DNA of 64,000 nt from Blastomyces gilchristii SLH14081. Its lineage: Eukaryota; Ascomycota; Eurotiomycetes; Onygenales; Ajellomycetaceae. The notes below the pieces were generated by a model that searched no databases, was not told where the DNA came from, and saw only the letters and a program-made list of their open reading frames with translations. The translations under genes and the position numbers were made by a program. Location of the stretch: the NCBI RefSeq assembly GCF_000003855.2, contig NW_003101672.1, forward strand, positions 184,351 through 248,350. The letters are read 5' to 3'. Position 1 is the stretch's first letter, and the number at the start of each line of letters is the position of its first letter. Shown here in pieces: positions 35,501 to 49,200 of this stretch.

Positions 35501-36522
35501 AATATTATCAGATATTCATAACACTGGTTCACATGCTTTTATTCATGAATGAAACTTCTGTTTCACACAATTCTTCAATCAATCATTGATATATTAATCT
35601 TGATTGATTAGTGAACTGATGACATCTTCATCTACACTCAGTTTTGCAAGCATTTTCATCCTTCATGATGAGTAGAGAGTGAGATCAGAAGTATTGAAAT
35701 ATGTGAGAGTATCTAAGTATTCTTTCAGTGCTTTTATATTCAGTTCTGTAGATGCTGAAGTTGTATGAGTTCTCTGTTGAGTTAATCATTGAATTTCCTT
35801 ATATTGAAGTTATTGAGTTATATGCATGTCTGCTATCTGTTGCTGTTATAATTTCACCATTACTCAGAGCTACTGTGATATCACTTCTATACTTGCATTC
35901 AAGAGTTCTCTCATATTATTATTAGATATGATTATGTTGTTTATCAGATATGTAATATCTATGAAATCTGAAGAAATATAATTGTATGAATATCTCATAT
36001 ATCTGAGTGTCAGAACTCTCAGGTCTTTCACTGATATTCTCTTACAAGATCTTATTACAGGGTCAGAGTGACTGATAAGCAAGCTTCTATCTGAGAACTC
36101 AGTGTCTGCTTAACTGTGTTTCTCTTTCTTACACATTGTTACACATTCAGATATCTCTCAATGAATAATCATTTCTAATGAGAAGATGATGAACATTATT
36201 CTAGTGTAAGAGGCCTACACTGAATAGATTGATATAATATATAGGTCTTATATAACAAAGAGAATAATGTTAGAGAAGGAAAGAAAGAGAAAGTGTGAGA
36301 ATCAGTGATCAGAGTGAATATTTATACACATACACAGTGGTGTACGCGGTGGAACTTCAGGGCGGAAGAATAGAGGTTTTCATATGCAGTGAAGCTTCGG
36401 GGCGGAAGAATAGAAATTCTGTAGGTTTTCAGCCGAGGATCAGCGACCGAGAATCGGAGCGGTAGAAATCTGTGAAGTGTAATGGAATAGTCTATATGAT
36501 TGATCGGGCGCAGCCCGCCACA
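32516..36522 (-). mobile_element. Gypsy family-1 copy A, 3'-truncated
   Basis: Homologous over its whole length to the right-hand parts of copies B, D and E. It begins abruptly inside pol at about 32516, next to the normal-GC island, so the integrase side and one LTR are missing. The RT motif at 33566-33577 still reads YLDD, unlike the other copies. Gag-side sequence occupies about 34.9-36.1 kb. Confidence 0.85.
36205..36522 (-). repeat. Family-1 LTR of copy A
   Basis: 318 bases from TGTAAGAGGCCTACAC to CAGCCCGCCACA. The inner portion keeps several CG and GG dinucleotides. Confidence 0.88.
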
Positions 36523-39288
36523 CTTTCTTAAGCTGTAATTACTTAAGATTATCTACTGAATCACAATTTATAAAAGCTTTTACAAGTTTATATTTGAAAT
36601 TGACTTACAAGTTTAACTAAATAATATAAAAGATAAAGAAGTTATTATCTATATAATATCAGATCTTTAATACAATGAAGTCAAGAATTAACTGAATTAT
36701 TTAGAGAATAATTATAAGAGATCTCACTAATCTATTCTTCAGACTTATTTAGAGAATAAGTAAAGAGACTCTTTCAGCTGAATAGAGAATATCTAAGCTG
36801 TGATTATTAATATTAGAAAAAGAGATAAGAAATCTGATAAAGATTACTTACAGTACTTTATAAAGTTATAATATAAATTAAGATCTGTGAAAACAGAGTT
36901 CTGAAATAAAATATTAATAATAATATTTATAAAGAGACTGAATAAAAATATATAAAATAAGCTTATTAAGTAAGACTTTAAGTTCTTAACTCTGAAGAAA
37001 CTGATAACTCTTATTTATTACTTATAAATTACTGTAAGAGTTACAGACTTATAGAGAGTGAATCACTGACTGATTTTATAAGAGTTATAATAACAGAGAA
37101 CAGATTTATCAGAAAAAGATAATACAATATAGAGAGATTTATATTTAATTACTAAGTAGAGAGAAAGAGCTTTACAAGCTTCTGTAAATAAAGTATATAA
37201 TAAAGAGATTAACAAAGAAAATCTTTACTTTATCTATTTTAAATCAGAATATCTTTACACAAACTATTCAGATAAATTAAAATAGAAATTTAAGAAGTTA
37301 TAAACAGAGTTAGTAACTATCTTCTTAAGAGTTTTAAAGCTGATGTCTGAATCTGTTACTGTCTTAATAAAAATATATACTTATAGAGAGAGATCACACT
37401 GTAGTACTACTATTCTATAAGTATGAAAAGTATTAATAAACTGAGAATCTCAGATTACTATAGTATCTCTAAAGCTTGTAGAGTAAATAAGCTGAGTGAT
37501 GAAAACTGAAAACCTACTCTTATAATAAGCAGAGTGTGAGAACTCAGATCTGAGAATTAAGAAACTTATAAGAGTTATCTTTAAATTATAAAATCTCTCT
37601 GAATCTTGAAGAAGATTAATAATAACTGTGATTATCACAGATATTATAGATAATATATACTTAAAACTTGCATAACTTTAAAGATATAATCTGTATATAG
37701 CTATCTATAAGTCAGCTTTATACTTTTAATCAGTGTTAATAGACTTATATATAATGATAGAATCAGTTAATACTATAAAGTTAATTAAAGAAGATAAGTG
37801 TATCTATATAATAACTTTATAAATATCTGAGAACTTTACAGTTATGAAAACTGAGCTTTAAATATCAGAGAAATACTGAGATCTCATAGAGATATTCAGT
37901 TTAGTTAAAACAGCTAAGCTTTTATCTTACTATAAGAAGAATCTAATAATAGATTTAATAGAAGAGTAGAAATTCCTCTGAGAATCAATCTATAAGCTTT
38001 TTTATTATAAGACAGAAGTCTTACAGACTTATGTAAAAAAGAATTTAAAGAATAACTTTATTTAATCTTCACAGATCTTTATAGAAATCTCTGTGATATT
38101 TATATAAAAGAAGAATAAATCTTTCAGATTATGTATAAACTACTATAATCTGAACTTTAAGACTATAAAGAGTCACTATTTTCTATCTCTGATTAAGAAT
38201 GTAATTAATCATTTTATAAGAGCTATTATATTTATATAACTGAATATAATTAATATATATACACAGCTGTTAATATAGTCTGAGAAGGAATAGAAAAGTG
38301 TCTTTAGAACTACACTGAGATTATTTGAATATCTAGTAATATCTTTTAATTTAACTAATACTTCTGTGATATTTCAGTCTTTTATTAATAAAACACTTTA
38401 TGTATATCTGAATATCTTTATAGTAATATATCTGAATGATATGATAATGTACTTTATAAAGAAAAAAGAACACACTGAGTATGTATAAACTATGATAAAG
38501 ATCTCAGATAAGACAGAACTGTATATTAAGTTTATAAAGTATAACTTCAGTACTTACTGAATTAATTTTCTAGAATATGTAATCACTACAGATGATATTC
38601 AGATAAAATCTTTATAGATTGACACTATTCTATTATAACTGAAGCTAACTAGTATTTATAAGATTCAAATTTTTCTAAGTTTTGTAAATTTCTATAAATA
38701 ATTTATCTTTATATTTATAAAAATCTTCTTAATTCTTATAAACATACTGAAGAGTGAAAACAAGAAGAAGTTATTCTATAAATGAAAAATAAAAAGATTA
38801 TTAAGAAGAGAGAACTGTAAGAACTTTCTTATTTTAAAAACTTACAGAGTCTTTATAAGATTAAAATAGATATTTATAAATATAATAATACTATTTTACT
38901 TTAATCTCTTACTCTTAATCAGATTGAAGATAAATATGTTCTTTTTTATTATTTCAGAAATAGTTTTATAACTACAGTTAAATAAGAACTGAGTTTCAGT
39001 GATCTTTTTCTCATAAAAGATATAACTTACAGAGATTAACTATAGCTAGACTGACTGTGTAATTATATCTGAAATCAGAATCAAACTTTATAGTTATTAT
39101 ATTACTTAAAAGTATTACTTTTAATTATAATTTATATTTATTATATTGATCTCAAATTACTTTATTTTAAATATTAAAAGTTTTAGATTTACTTTTTAAA
39201 TAACAATTTAGTTCTAAATAAAGAATATATTTGAATTCTTAGTCACATTTTTATTCTGATCTTATTATTAAGAATAATATTAAATAAG
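36523..39288 (+). mobile_element. Gypsy family-2 (C) fragment, plus orientation
   Basis: The plus strand at 38429-38443 reads YLNDM within an RT catalytic-loop context (FIVIYLNDMIMYFIKKKE). The region is the inverted counterpart of 46261-51392. It is interrupted by copy B at 39289 and resumes at 45006-45332. LTRs of this family are not identified here. Confidence 0.75.
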
Positions 39289-39558
39289 TATAAGAGGTCT
39301 ACGCCGAATAGATCGGTATAATATATAGATCTTATATAACAAAGTGAAAAACGTTAGAGAAGGAAAGAAAGAGAAAGTGCAGGAATCAGCAATTGAAGTG
39401 AATATTTATATGCATACACAGTGAAGCTTCAGAGTGAAAGAATAGAAATTCCATGAGTTTTTCAGCTGAGAATTGACAACTGAGAATTAGAGCTTTCAGC
39501 AGAATCTGTGAAGTGTAATGAAATAGTCTATATGATTGATCAGGCGTAGCCCGCCACA
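39289..39558 (-). repeat. Copy B left LTR (3' LTR)
   Basis: 270 bases, TATAAGAGGTCTACG..CCCGCCACA; the initial TG has become TA. Confidence 0.93.
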
Positions 39559-42500
39559 TTAGTCCCTTCTTTTCAGAAGTGATATAGAGTCACGGGTGCA
39601 TAGTTCTCATCAGTCAAGAGCTGCTGTCTCAGATAACACAGAGCTCAGAGTCCAGATCAGGTGATTATAGCTGACTCATTTCATAAGATATTGTCAGCCA
39701 CAGCTGTAGAGTCTCTTATCAAGAATATCTTCAATCTCTTATTCAAGTTCATTATCTTCTTTTATGATCCCTGGCAGCTGTCAGTTGAAAGTCAGTTGAG
39801 AAGAGACCAGATCAGTGATGATGCAGTGAAGCAAGCTCATATAAAAGACATCATGAATCTCTGATAATATATCAAGATAATAGTTATAACTGTCTAGAAC
39901 TTCTATCACTTTATACTTTATATAATGATAATTCAGTGTGTGAGATGAGTGTGTAGTTCATATATTCTTAAGATTCAATTATACTAGATCTTCTATCTGA
40001 TATTGCTCAGTGAAATCTTGATGAATATTAATTCAGTTCTCTTAATCTTGTTTAGTACTTATCATGAAGACTTCTGCTCAGTTATGAATATTTCAGAGCT
40101 TTGTTACTATATTATCAGTGATTTGAATCAGACTGTGAGAGTTCAGTGTAAACTGTGTAATCTCTAGAAGATTTAACACTTTCATATAATAACTGTGTGT
40201 AAGAAAGAATGAGCTTACATCTGTTGAGACAGTATCTTGATCATTGATAGTAATCTCTGTGTGTAGAAGAAGATTATGTCAATTATCTTATAAGTAGTTA
40301 TAGAACTTATAAAGATAATTCTTTACAGTCTGAATTATCTATTCTGATGCATTATCAGTCTCAGAGTGATAGACAGTTAATAAACAGTATATAATCTTAA
40401 GAACTTGACAGATTCTTGTTCAGAGAGTACTCATAAATTAATAATCTTAATCTGATACTATTAATCTCAGCAATTCATGCATCTGATAGAACAGACTCTG
40501 TAGAAAAGCTTTAGTAACTTATTCAGTATTCATCTTATCACAAGATTTCAATATTACACTCTTACTTAATCAGTTCACAATGATTAGAATGTTTCTATAA
40601 CTCTTACTCTCAGAGAGATTAACAGCAAAGTTAATTATCACATCTTATCAGATTCTATCAGAGATATTAAGTGATTTCAGCAGGTCTTTTCTACAGTTCT
40701 TTCATAAGATAATGAAGAAACAATAGTTATAGTTTCAGATGAAGTGTCTGATACTGTTTAATATCTCAGATCAGTAGAACTCTCAAGAGATCATTTAATA
40801 CAGTTATTCATAATCTGAATAACTGATTATATGAGAATCATGCATCTCTTGCATTATTCAGATGCATAAGAATTCAGAATGAGAGACTTAATATTGTTTA
40901 TAAAATTATAGAGTGTTATTATTATCAATTGAGTATTCTGAGATATCAGTTTTTATATATAGTTCTGAGAGAAATCAGAGTGCTTCTTGACATACTGCTT
41001 CAGTAAGTACTTAGAGAAGTTTATCAGAGTAAGCTGTTATATATCATAATTCATTCAGTGTAGAAGAAGTGAAGATATCAGTATCAGTATCAGTTCAGAG
41101 AGAGAGTATTCTAATCAGAGAAGTATGTATAGTATCATAAGTTGTTTTATCTTGATCAATTAATATCTTCAGATCTAAGAGCTGATATTCTCAGTTCATT
41201 CAACAGGTGTCTGTTATATTAAAAGGCATATCTTACTCTTATTATAAGAGAGCATCTGTCATTGAGTTCTGACTGTCAGAATGATAGTGTATTATAAAAT
41301 AAAAGCAGCTTAAAAACTCAGATTATCACATCTGTCATTCAGTGAGTTTCTAAGTAGTAATAAAGTGCTTGAGATTCTTGTAATCTGTAATTATCTCAAA
41401 TTTGAAGACACTTTGAAGTTCAGAGTCTCATTCTTCTAGATAGTATATAATTATAAGAAGTTTCTTATCATAGATCTCATAATTGCATTCAGCAGGACTC
41501 AGTTTCTTACACATGAAAATATATGATTATAAGACATCTTTATTATTATATTTTAATATAGCTTCTTCTGTGATATAGTCAGAGAAATCAGCTTCAATAA
41601 CTGTCTCATGATCAGAATCAAATGTTATCAGCAGAGAGATATTAATGAACATCTTCTTTATTTATATAAATGCAGCTTCAGTGTCTGCTGATTATTGAAA
41701 TACTGAGTCTTTCTTAGTAAGTTCTGTAAGTGATCTTGTAATATCTGAGAAGTTCTGTATAAATTATTAATAGAAGTTAGCAAATTTGATGAAGCTTTGT
41801 ACATCTTTCACAGTGCATGAGGCCTCTTATTCAAGAACAGCAGAGATTTTCTCAGAATTCATTGAGATTTTCTTATCAGCTTCTATGATAAAGCCTAGAT
41901 ATTTTGTACTTTTAATCTCAAAATCACACTTATCTATGTCTATCAGTAGTTCTGCTTTCTGTAGTTATTATAATATCTTTTATACCTGTTCTTGATGTTC
42001 TTTCTTGAACTCATTAGTGAAGATGAGAATGTTATCAAAATATGTAGATGTGAATTCATCAAGAAAATCTTGAAGTACTCAGTTAATATACTTCTGAAAT
42101 GTACTGAGAGCATGAATCAGTCTGAAGAGTGTGACTACTCATTCAAAGAGATTATATCATGTTCAGAATACTATAGATCACTCATCTCTTTTAATAATAC
42201 AGATCTTATGAAATGTGATGATGATATCTAACTTTGTAAACTATTGAGCTTATTCAATATGAGCTAGAGTTTCATTTATAAGCGATAAAGAATAACAGTT
42301 CTTCTTTGTCAATCTGTTCAGTTCTCAATAGTTCACACAGAATTGAAGTCCTTCATCTGATTTCTTTGCAAAGAGAATAGAGACTGTGATGAAAGAGTTA
42401 CTAATATATATGAATTCTTTATTTAACAGATCATTGAGTGTCTTTCAAAGAAGAAGAAGTTCATCTTGAAACATGTTATAAAAAAGGCCTTATAAAGATT

Positions 42501-43575
42501 CAGAGTCTTTATCATTCTTCTTTTCTAACTTAATACTGTGATTCGTGATTCACTTCTGAGTCTTGTAAGAAAAGTATGTTTATAATATTGTCTTATCAGA
42601 AGATATCTAGATATTCATAATATTATTAAGAGAGTTTCATATGAGAATCTGTTATTATAACATGAGATAACTTTTCTAGAGTCTTTTTAATATCAGTCAG
42701 ACTGATGAAGTAGATTGTCACATAATTCTGCTATCAGTGACCTTGTCAGTGATTCTGTCAGTGACTTCTTTTTCAGAGTATTTTATACACATTGACAGAG
42801 ATCTGTGTCAGGTTCATGATTTTATAAATATCATCTTTGTGAATTCTATTATTGTTAGAGAATATTAAGCTTCTGTTCTAAGTGTTCAGCAAGATACCTT
42901 GTTCAGATAGTCAGACAAGTTTTAACATAAGATTATAATCAAGATTATTAACTTTATATATGTAGACATCTTCACATTAATGTTCTCTGATATCTATGTT
43001 TAGTTTTATTATATAATAGGTGTAAATGTCTTTTGAATCATTAAATTCTGTGAGAAGTCAGAGTTTTAATAAGAGAATACACTGAAGGTTATAATATCTT
43101 ACAACTGAAGATTTAATCATTGTATAATAATATAGACTGCTGTCTATCATAGCTTTCATATTATACATGTTATCTATCACAGTAGATACAAGAATTGTAT
43201 TCATTATCATTTTCTCTTCAAATTGTTATTATCTGACCTCTTCAAGCTTCTATTTATAAATTTGAACAGAAGCTAATCTTTTCTCTGTTTTATTAGAGCA
43301 TTCTTATAGTTATCTTCTGAATCTTCTTTCAATGCAATGTGATTAATGCAGACAAGTACTGATTCATTCTTTGAGTGAGAAGACACTGATCTTTCTCTTA
43401 AGTGAGAAGGCATATAGATTAATCAGTAGTTGAAAGCAATGTATTCTAATCAGTTACAGTTGATGCATACTTCTCATTGATGTTAATCAGTGACTTCTTC
43501 AGAGGTGATTTCAGAGACTCAGAAGCCTGTTTGAATGATGAAGACTCTTGCTTATGTATAGATATTTAAGTCTAC

Positions 43576-43815
43576 TCAGTTCATAGCATCTGCATCATTG
43601 TTGTTGTTTCTTAGTACAGATGTATAAGTGACTGAGTTATTTCTCAGCATGAGTGTGTGAGTGTAACATCTTCTATCACTGTTCTGTATACTCTTAAGCT
43701 TGATAAGATGATTATTCAATATCTGAAGCTGTGTGCAGAAGCCTTTATAAGTTGAGTCTTTGTTTATGCTTATAAGAGTCTGTAAGAGTTCAAAAGTTAA
43801 TGTCTTCTTGAGCAT
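43576..43815 (-). pseudogene. Copy B gag fragment
   Basis: 79 residues without a stop. The segment TYKGFCTQLQILNNHLIKLK resembles the C-terminal helix region of Gypsy Gag that precedes the knuckle. Confidence 0.65.
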
Positions 43816-44730
43816 ACTAATCTTTATTCAATTCTCTCAAGATTGATCACCTGCTTCTAAGATCTTGATGTCAAAGTCAGGAATAAATGTTGTAAGAGAA
43901 GTGTTTCTCTGTCAGACACTCTGTAATCAATCTAATGTCTTCTGTTGTATGACAGTGTCTTGAAACAGAATATTAAGATATTTGATGATATTGTCAGGTA
44001 TTTGTAATGCTGATTCACATGCTTTCATTTATGAATGAAACTTCTGTTTTATGTGATCTTTCAATTATTCATTGATATATCAATCTTGATTGATTAGAGA
44101 ACTGATGACATCTTCATTCATACTCAGTTTCACAAGCATTTTCATTCTCCATGATGAGTAGAGAGTGAGATTGAAAGTATTGAAATATGCAGAAGCATCT
44201 AAGCATTCTTTCAGCAGTTTCATATTCAATTCTGTAGATGTTGAAATTGCATGAGTTTCTTATTGAGTTAATCATTGAATTTTCTTGTATTGAAGTTGTT
44301 GAGTTGCATGCATATCAGCTATCTATTGCTGTTGTAATTTCAACATTGCTTGAAGCCACTGTGGTATCACTTCTATACTCGCATTCGAGAGTTTTCTCAT
44401 ATTATCATTAGACATGGTTATATTGTTTGTTGAATGTGAAATATCTGTGAAATCAGAAGAAGTGTAATTGTATGAATATCTCATACATCTGTAGTGTCAG
44501 AACTCTCAGATCTTTTACTGACATTCTCTTTGTAAGATCTTGTTACAGAGTCAGAGTGACTGATGAGCAAGTATCTATCTGAGAACTTGATGTTCACTTA
44601 ACTGTTTAACTGTTTCTCTATTTCTTACATGTTGTTACACATTCAGATATCTCAGTGAGTAATCATTTCTAATGAGAAGATGATACATGAATAATCATTT
44701 CTAATAAGAAGACAATGAATGTTTTTCAAT

Positions 44731-45000
44731 TGTAAGAGGCCTACGCTGAATAGATCAGTATAATATATAGATCTTATATAACAAAGTGAAAAATGTTAGA
44801 GAAGGAAAGAAAGAGAAAGTGCAGGAATTGATGATCAGAGTGAATATTTATATATGTACATGATGAAGCTTCAGGGCGGAAGAATAGAAATTCCATGGGT
44901 TTTTCAGCTAAGAATCAGCAACTGAGAATCGGAGCTTTCAGCGGAATCTGTGAAGTGTAATGAAATAGTCTATATGATTGATCGGGCGCAGCCTGTCATA
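44731..45000 (-). repeat. Copy B right LTR (5' LTR)
   Basis: 270 bases, TGTAAGAGGCCTACG..GCCTGTCATA; the terminal CA has become TA. Confidence 0.93.
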
Positions 45001-45005
45001 ATAAG

Positions 45006-45332
45006 ATTATGAAATCATTTCTTACTTATATAATATTATAATATAGTGCTCATTTATTAAAAGTTTAACAGAGAGTGTTATTAAATATCATTACTTTTTC
45101 TAAACTTTAATAAAAAACAAGAAAAAATCACAATGAAAAAAATAAAATTAATTAAAAATTAAAATTAAAAAATTAAAGGAAAAATTAAAAAAAAAATCAA
45201 GATCACAGATCTGCAGTACTTTTAAAATACTTACTGTCTACTCTTTTTATATTTTTTAAAATAAGATTATGATTTTTCACTTCTCACTTAAAATTCATTT
45301 TTATTACTTTAAATGACTTTAAATCTCATTTA
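45006..45332. other. AT-rich spacer, continuation of the family-2 fragment
   Basis: Extremely A/T-rich (poly-A blocks 45117-45202). Removing copy B and one ATAAG joins it to 39288, so it was contiguous with the sequence at 36523-39288 before that insertion. Confidence 0.6.
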
Positions 45333-45648
45333 TATAAGAGGTCTACGCCGAAGAAGATCGGCATTAGATATAGACTTATATATCAAAAGTAGAAAATGTT
45401 AAAGAAGGAAAAGAGAGAAGAAAAAAAGTATAATCAAAACAGATATTTATATATATACAAGATGAAGCTTCGGAGTAGAAGAATAGAAGCTCTGATATAA
45501 GTTTTCAGCTGAGAATCAGAGCTTTTAGCAGAAATCACTGATGATCAGAGCTTTCAGTAGAAATTTATAAAGTGTATAATTGAGACTTTCAGCAGAAATT
45601 CATAAAGTGTAGTGAAATAATCTATATAATCAGATATAGTCTGTCATA
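45333..45648 (-). repeat. Family-1 LTR of copy G
   Basis: 316 bases from TATAAGAGGTCTACGCCG to CTGTCATA, with an internal duplication of GAGCTTT/CAGCAGAAAT.. blocks. The ends are converted. Confidence 0.8.
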
Positions 45649-46260
45649 TTAATTCTCTCTTCTGAAAGTGAGTGCAGTTCTCATCAGTCAAGAGCTACTA
45701 TGTTAAATATTACAGAGTCTGAGATTTATATTAGACAGTTATACCTAACTTATTTTATAAGATATTATCAGTTACAGCTGCAGAGTCTTTTATTAAGAAT
45801 ATCTTCAGTCTCTTTTTCAAGTTTATTATCTTCTTCTATGATCTCTGACAGTTGTCAGTCAGAAGTTAGTTGAGAAGAGAATGAGTCAGTAATAGCATAG
45901 CAGAGTAAGCTTATATGAAATATATTATAAATCTCTGATGAAATATTAAGATAATAGTTATAACTGTCTAGAACTTCTGTTACTTTATATCTAGTATAAT
46001 AATAGTTTAATGTATAAGATAAGTATATAATCTGTACATTTTTAAAATTCAATTATATAAGATCTTCTATATTATATTACTTAGCAGAATCTTATTAAAC
46101 ATTAACTTAAGTCTCTTAATCTTGTTTAGCACTTGACATGAATACTTCTGCTTAGTTATAAGTATCTCAGAGCTTTGTTACTATATTATCAGTGATCTGA
46201 ATTAAACTGTAAGAATTTAGTGTAAACTGTATCATCTCTAGAAGATTCAATATCTTCATA
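45333..46260 (-). mobile_element. Gypsy family-1 copy G, truncated
   Basis: LTR at 45333-45648 followed by about 610 bases of the integrase side. The minus-strand frame 45855-46052 reads YKVTEVLDSYNYYLN..IYNIFHISLL, matching the conserved C-terminal integrase segment of Gypsy elements. It breaks off at about 46260, where the family-2 element begins. Confidence 0.8.
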
Positions 46261-49200
46261 CGTAAGAATAAGTGCTCGCAGGCAATTACTCAGGTGTTTA
46301 CAGCTCTACATAATATATACTGATAACTACTAGAAGTATTCGCGGTAGAAAGATAAAATATAGAGATTAAATATATAATAGTATTCAAGCTGAGTTATGA
46401 ATAGTATTTGTCAACTTCAGTCTATATAGTTGTGTATAGTCAAGAGCTGCTAACTCTATTAATTACATAAGAAATAGAAATAGAGATAAAGAATTCACAA
46501 AAAGTGAGATTTCTTACATACTTTCTTCTCTCTAAGACTTTATTCACAAAGTCCTTCACTGAGTGGTTTTGTAGAATCGGGCTCAGTACTGCAGTGATAC
46601 TCATTAAAAACTCTTCACATTTATAAAAAATCTCAGTGAGAAAAAATTTCTTATTACTATAAAGAGAAAAGAGTATATTACTTAGTTTCTTATTCTGTAA
46701 GATTCTGACTATTATACAGATTTATCTCATATCTTTTATATAGAAGAGTTTCAGTTGACTCTCAATCATTTTCATAAGATTCTTATGTAAGTATTATATA
46801 GATTTATTTTACATCTTTCAATCTGAAAAGTTTCAGTTAATCTTCAATTATTTTTCTGTGAGATTCTTATGTAACTGTTATACAGATTTATTCAGCAGAT
46901 GAATTACTTTCTATGATATCATTCTTATTAAAGAGAAGTATTCATGAGTTTATCTTTTACTTATTCTCATAAATCATTATTATTTAACACTGTAGAGTTG
47001 TAAGAAATTTTTCATTCTTTTATCAACTCTGTAGAATTGTAAAATTAAAATATTCACAGTCTGTAATCACTCTTTATAATTATATAGAAAGATTCAGATC
47101 TGTAATTCATAATCACTCTTTATTTATTAAAGTGATCTGACTATTTTATAACATCACTTATAGTGTAAATAAATCTCTCTAAAGTAGTATAAATATCTCA
47201 GATCTGTTTATAAAATCTTATATTCTTTTCTCTTTTTCTATAACAGCTTTGATTCTTATAAACTGTAAGTATTCTTATTTATCTATAAAGTATTTTCATT
47301 CAGATAATAGAGAGAGAGTGTTTCTAATAATAACTATATATTAATTCAAGAACTTCTCAAGAATAAAAATTTTTTCAATTTCAATATCTTTGTAAATAAT
47401 ATCTGACTACTGCTGAGCTTCTTATAAGTGTCTTTATAACTCTTCTAATTGCTTTCTGCTGACTGATGAAGCAGAAGTATTATCATCTATAATAGTATTT
47501 TCATTTCTCTCAGCTCTGTTATCACATCTAATCTTCAGATCAGTAGTTAACTATGTATCTTCTTCAGATCAGCTTCTGACTTCTAGCAGTATAATCTCAC
47601 TCTTTATTATAAGTCTCTTTATAAGTAATTTCTTATAGATTCTAGCTGATAGTTGCTGCAAACCTCTTAGTGCTATCAGTATTCTCTACAGTCTTACAGA
47701 TCTATAATTATCTTCTTTCTACTTATATAATTTCTGATCAGATATATGTAAATGTATCTAGATTCTCTATCAATAATTCTCACACTGCAGTGCATTTCTA
47801 CAATTCTGATATTAATAGAAGAGAAGTTCTCAGATACTTATAAAATTCAGATAATTAAGATAATACAAATACTATAAATTTGTAACAGAAGTTAATCTGA
47901 GTAGATAAGCTCTCTCTTCATATCTTAATAATTTTCAGACTGAATACTTCAGTACAACTGAGAGAGTGAATACAACTTTATAAGAAGTATCTGATAATAT
48001 ATAAAGATGATTAGCTCTCAAGAATCTACTGCAACTATGTATACTCTGATATTCAGCTCTTTTAAAGTCTGTGCATTTTCAGCAGTCTTTATATTAAATG
48101 TAATAATTATCTGTATTATAAGTATAATACTCTCTGCTTCTTTGAAGAGAGAAATTTATAGTTACAGAGAAATTAACTATTATAGATAATAAAAATATAA
48201 GTATGAATTTTCTTTATTTTTTCTTTATTAATCTCTAAATTGTATTCACAGCTCAGTTTTTATTTTTCTTTATTTCTAGCTTTAATAATAATATAATTTC
48301 TTCTTCTCTTTGCATACACTGTGAACTGTTTATCTCAGTAGAAACTTATTATCTTTATAAACTAGAATTTATAAATAATAGTGTTAATATCTTTATTACA
48401 ATCAGATTTTTAGTGAAGATCATATTATTTTAACTTATTAAAATTCATAGTATGAAAGTTATATCTTAGCTTTCACAGATATCTTATCTACTTAGATAAT
48501 TTCTAAGTAAACTTATTTATCTTATCAGAATACTCTTATCACTAAATCTTTAATTAGAGCTTATAATCTCACTTCTCTGAGTTAATAATCTCTTTAATCT
48601 AATATTCTCTTTCACTCTCTAGTACTTTGTGAATAGAGTGATAACTCATAGAATTCTCTTCTGAAAATTCCTTATATTCATAGAGTAAAGAGATATAAAA
48701 AATATTATATATTAATAACTTAGATAGCAGTTTCAATCTATAGAACTGTAAACTAATTTTCTTCACAATTTTATAAGACTCTGTTTATAAGAGATTCAGC
48801 TTCTTACTAGATCTTTATATAATAATATTTTTCAGACTTAGTCAGACTTTATTATCTTTCTTAAAACTCTTTATAATATGTTTAGAGTTATAGTATCTCT
48901 TCTGATACTTTTAGATCTTTCTTAATAATTTATAAGCTTTCTCTCAGATATTCTGAATTCTCTCAGCTTATTCACAGATATTATCAAACTCTATAGTATA
49001 CTCTTACAGATTTATCAAGATTATTCACAGATAAGTCTTAGTAAGTATTTTAAAAAAGGTATTATCTGTACTGATATACTTTAAGTTATTATATACAAAC
49101 TTTATAAGTGATAATTAATACACTCAGTCATTCTGATTATAATTAATAAAGCACTGCAGATACTGTTTTAATATACTTATTAAATATTCTATCTAATTAT

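Larger units (their letters stand above)
39289..45000 (-). mobile_element. Complete Gypsy family-1 element, copy B
   Basis: 5712 bp with two 270-bp LTRs (39289-39558 and 44731-45000) and the 5-bp duplication ATAAG (39284-39288 and 45001-45005). Coding is on the minus strand: a gag segment at 43576-43815 (with CTQLQILNNHL), a zinc-knuckle remnant near 43.4 kb and an RT motif YFDN at 42031-42042. The purine-rich tract (minus strand GAAAAGAAGGGACTAA, 39559-39574) abuts the left LTR, as expected upstream of a 3' LTR. All frames are broken by transitions. Confidence 0.93.
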
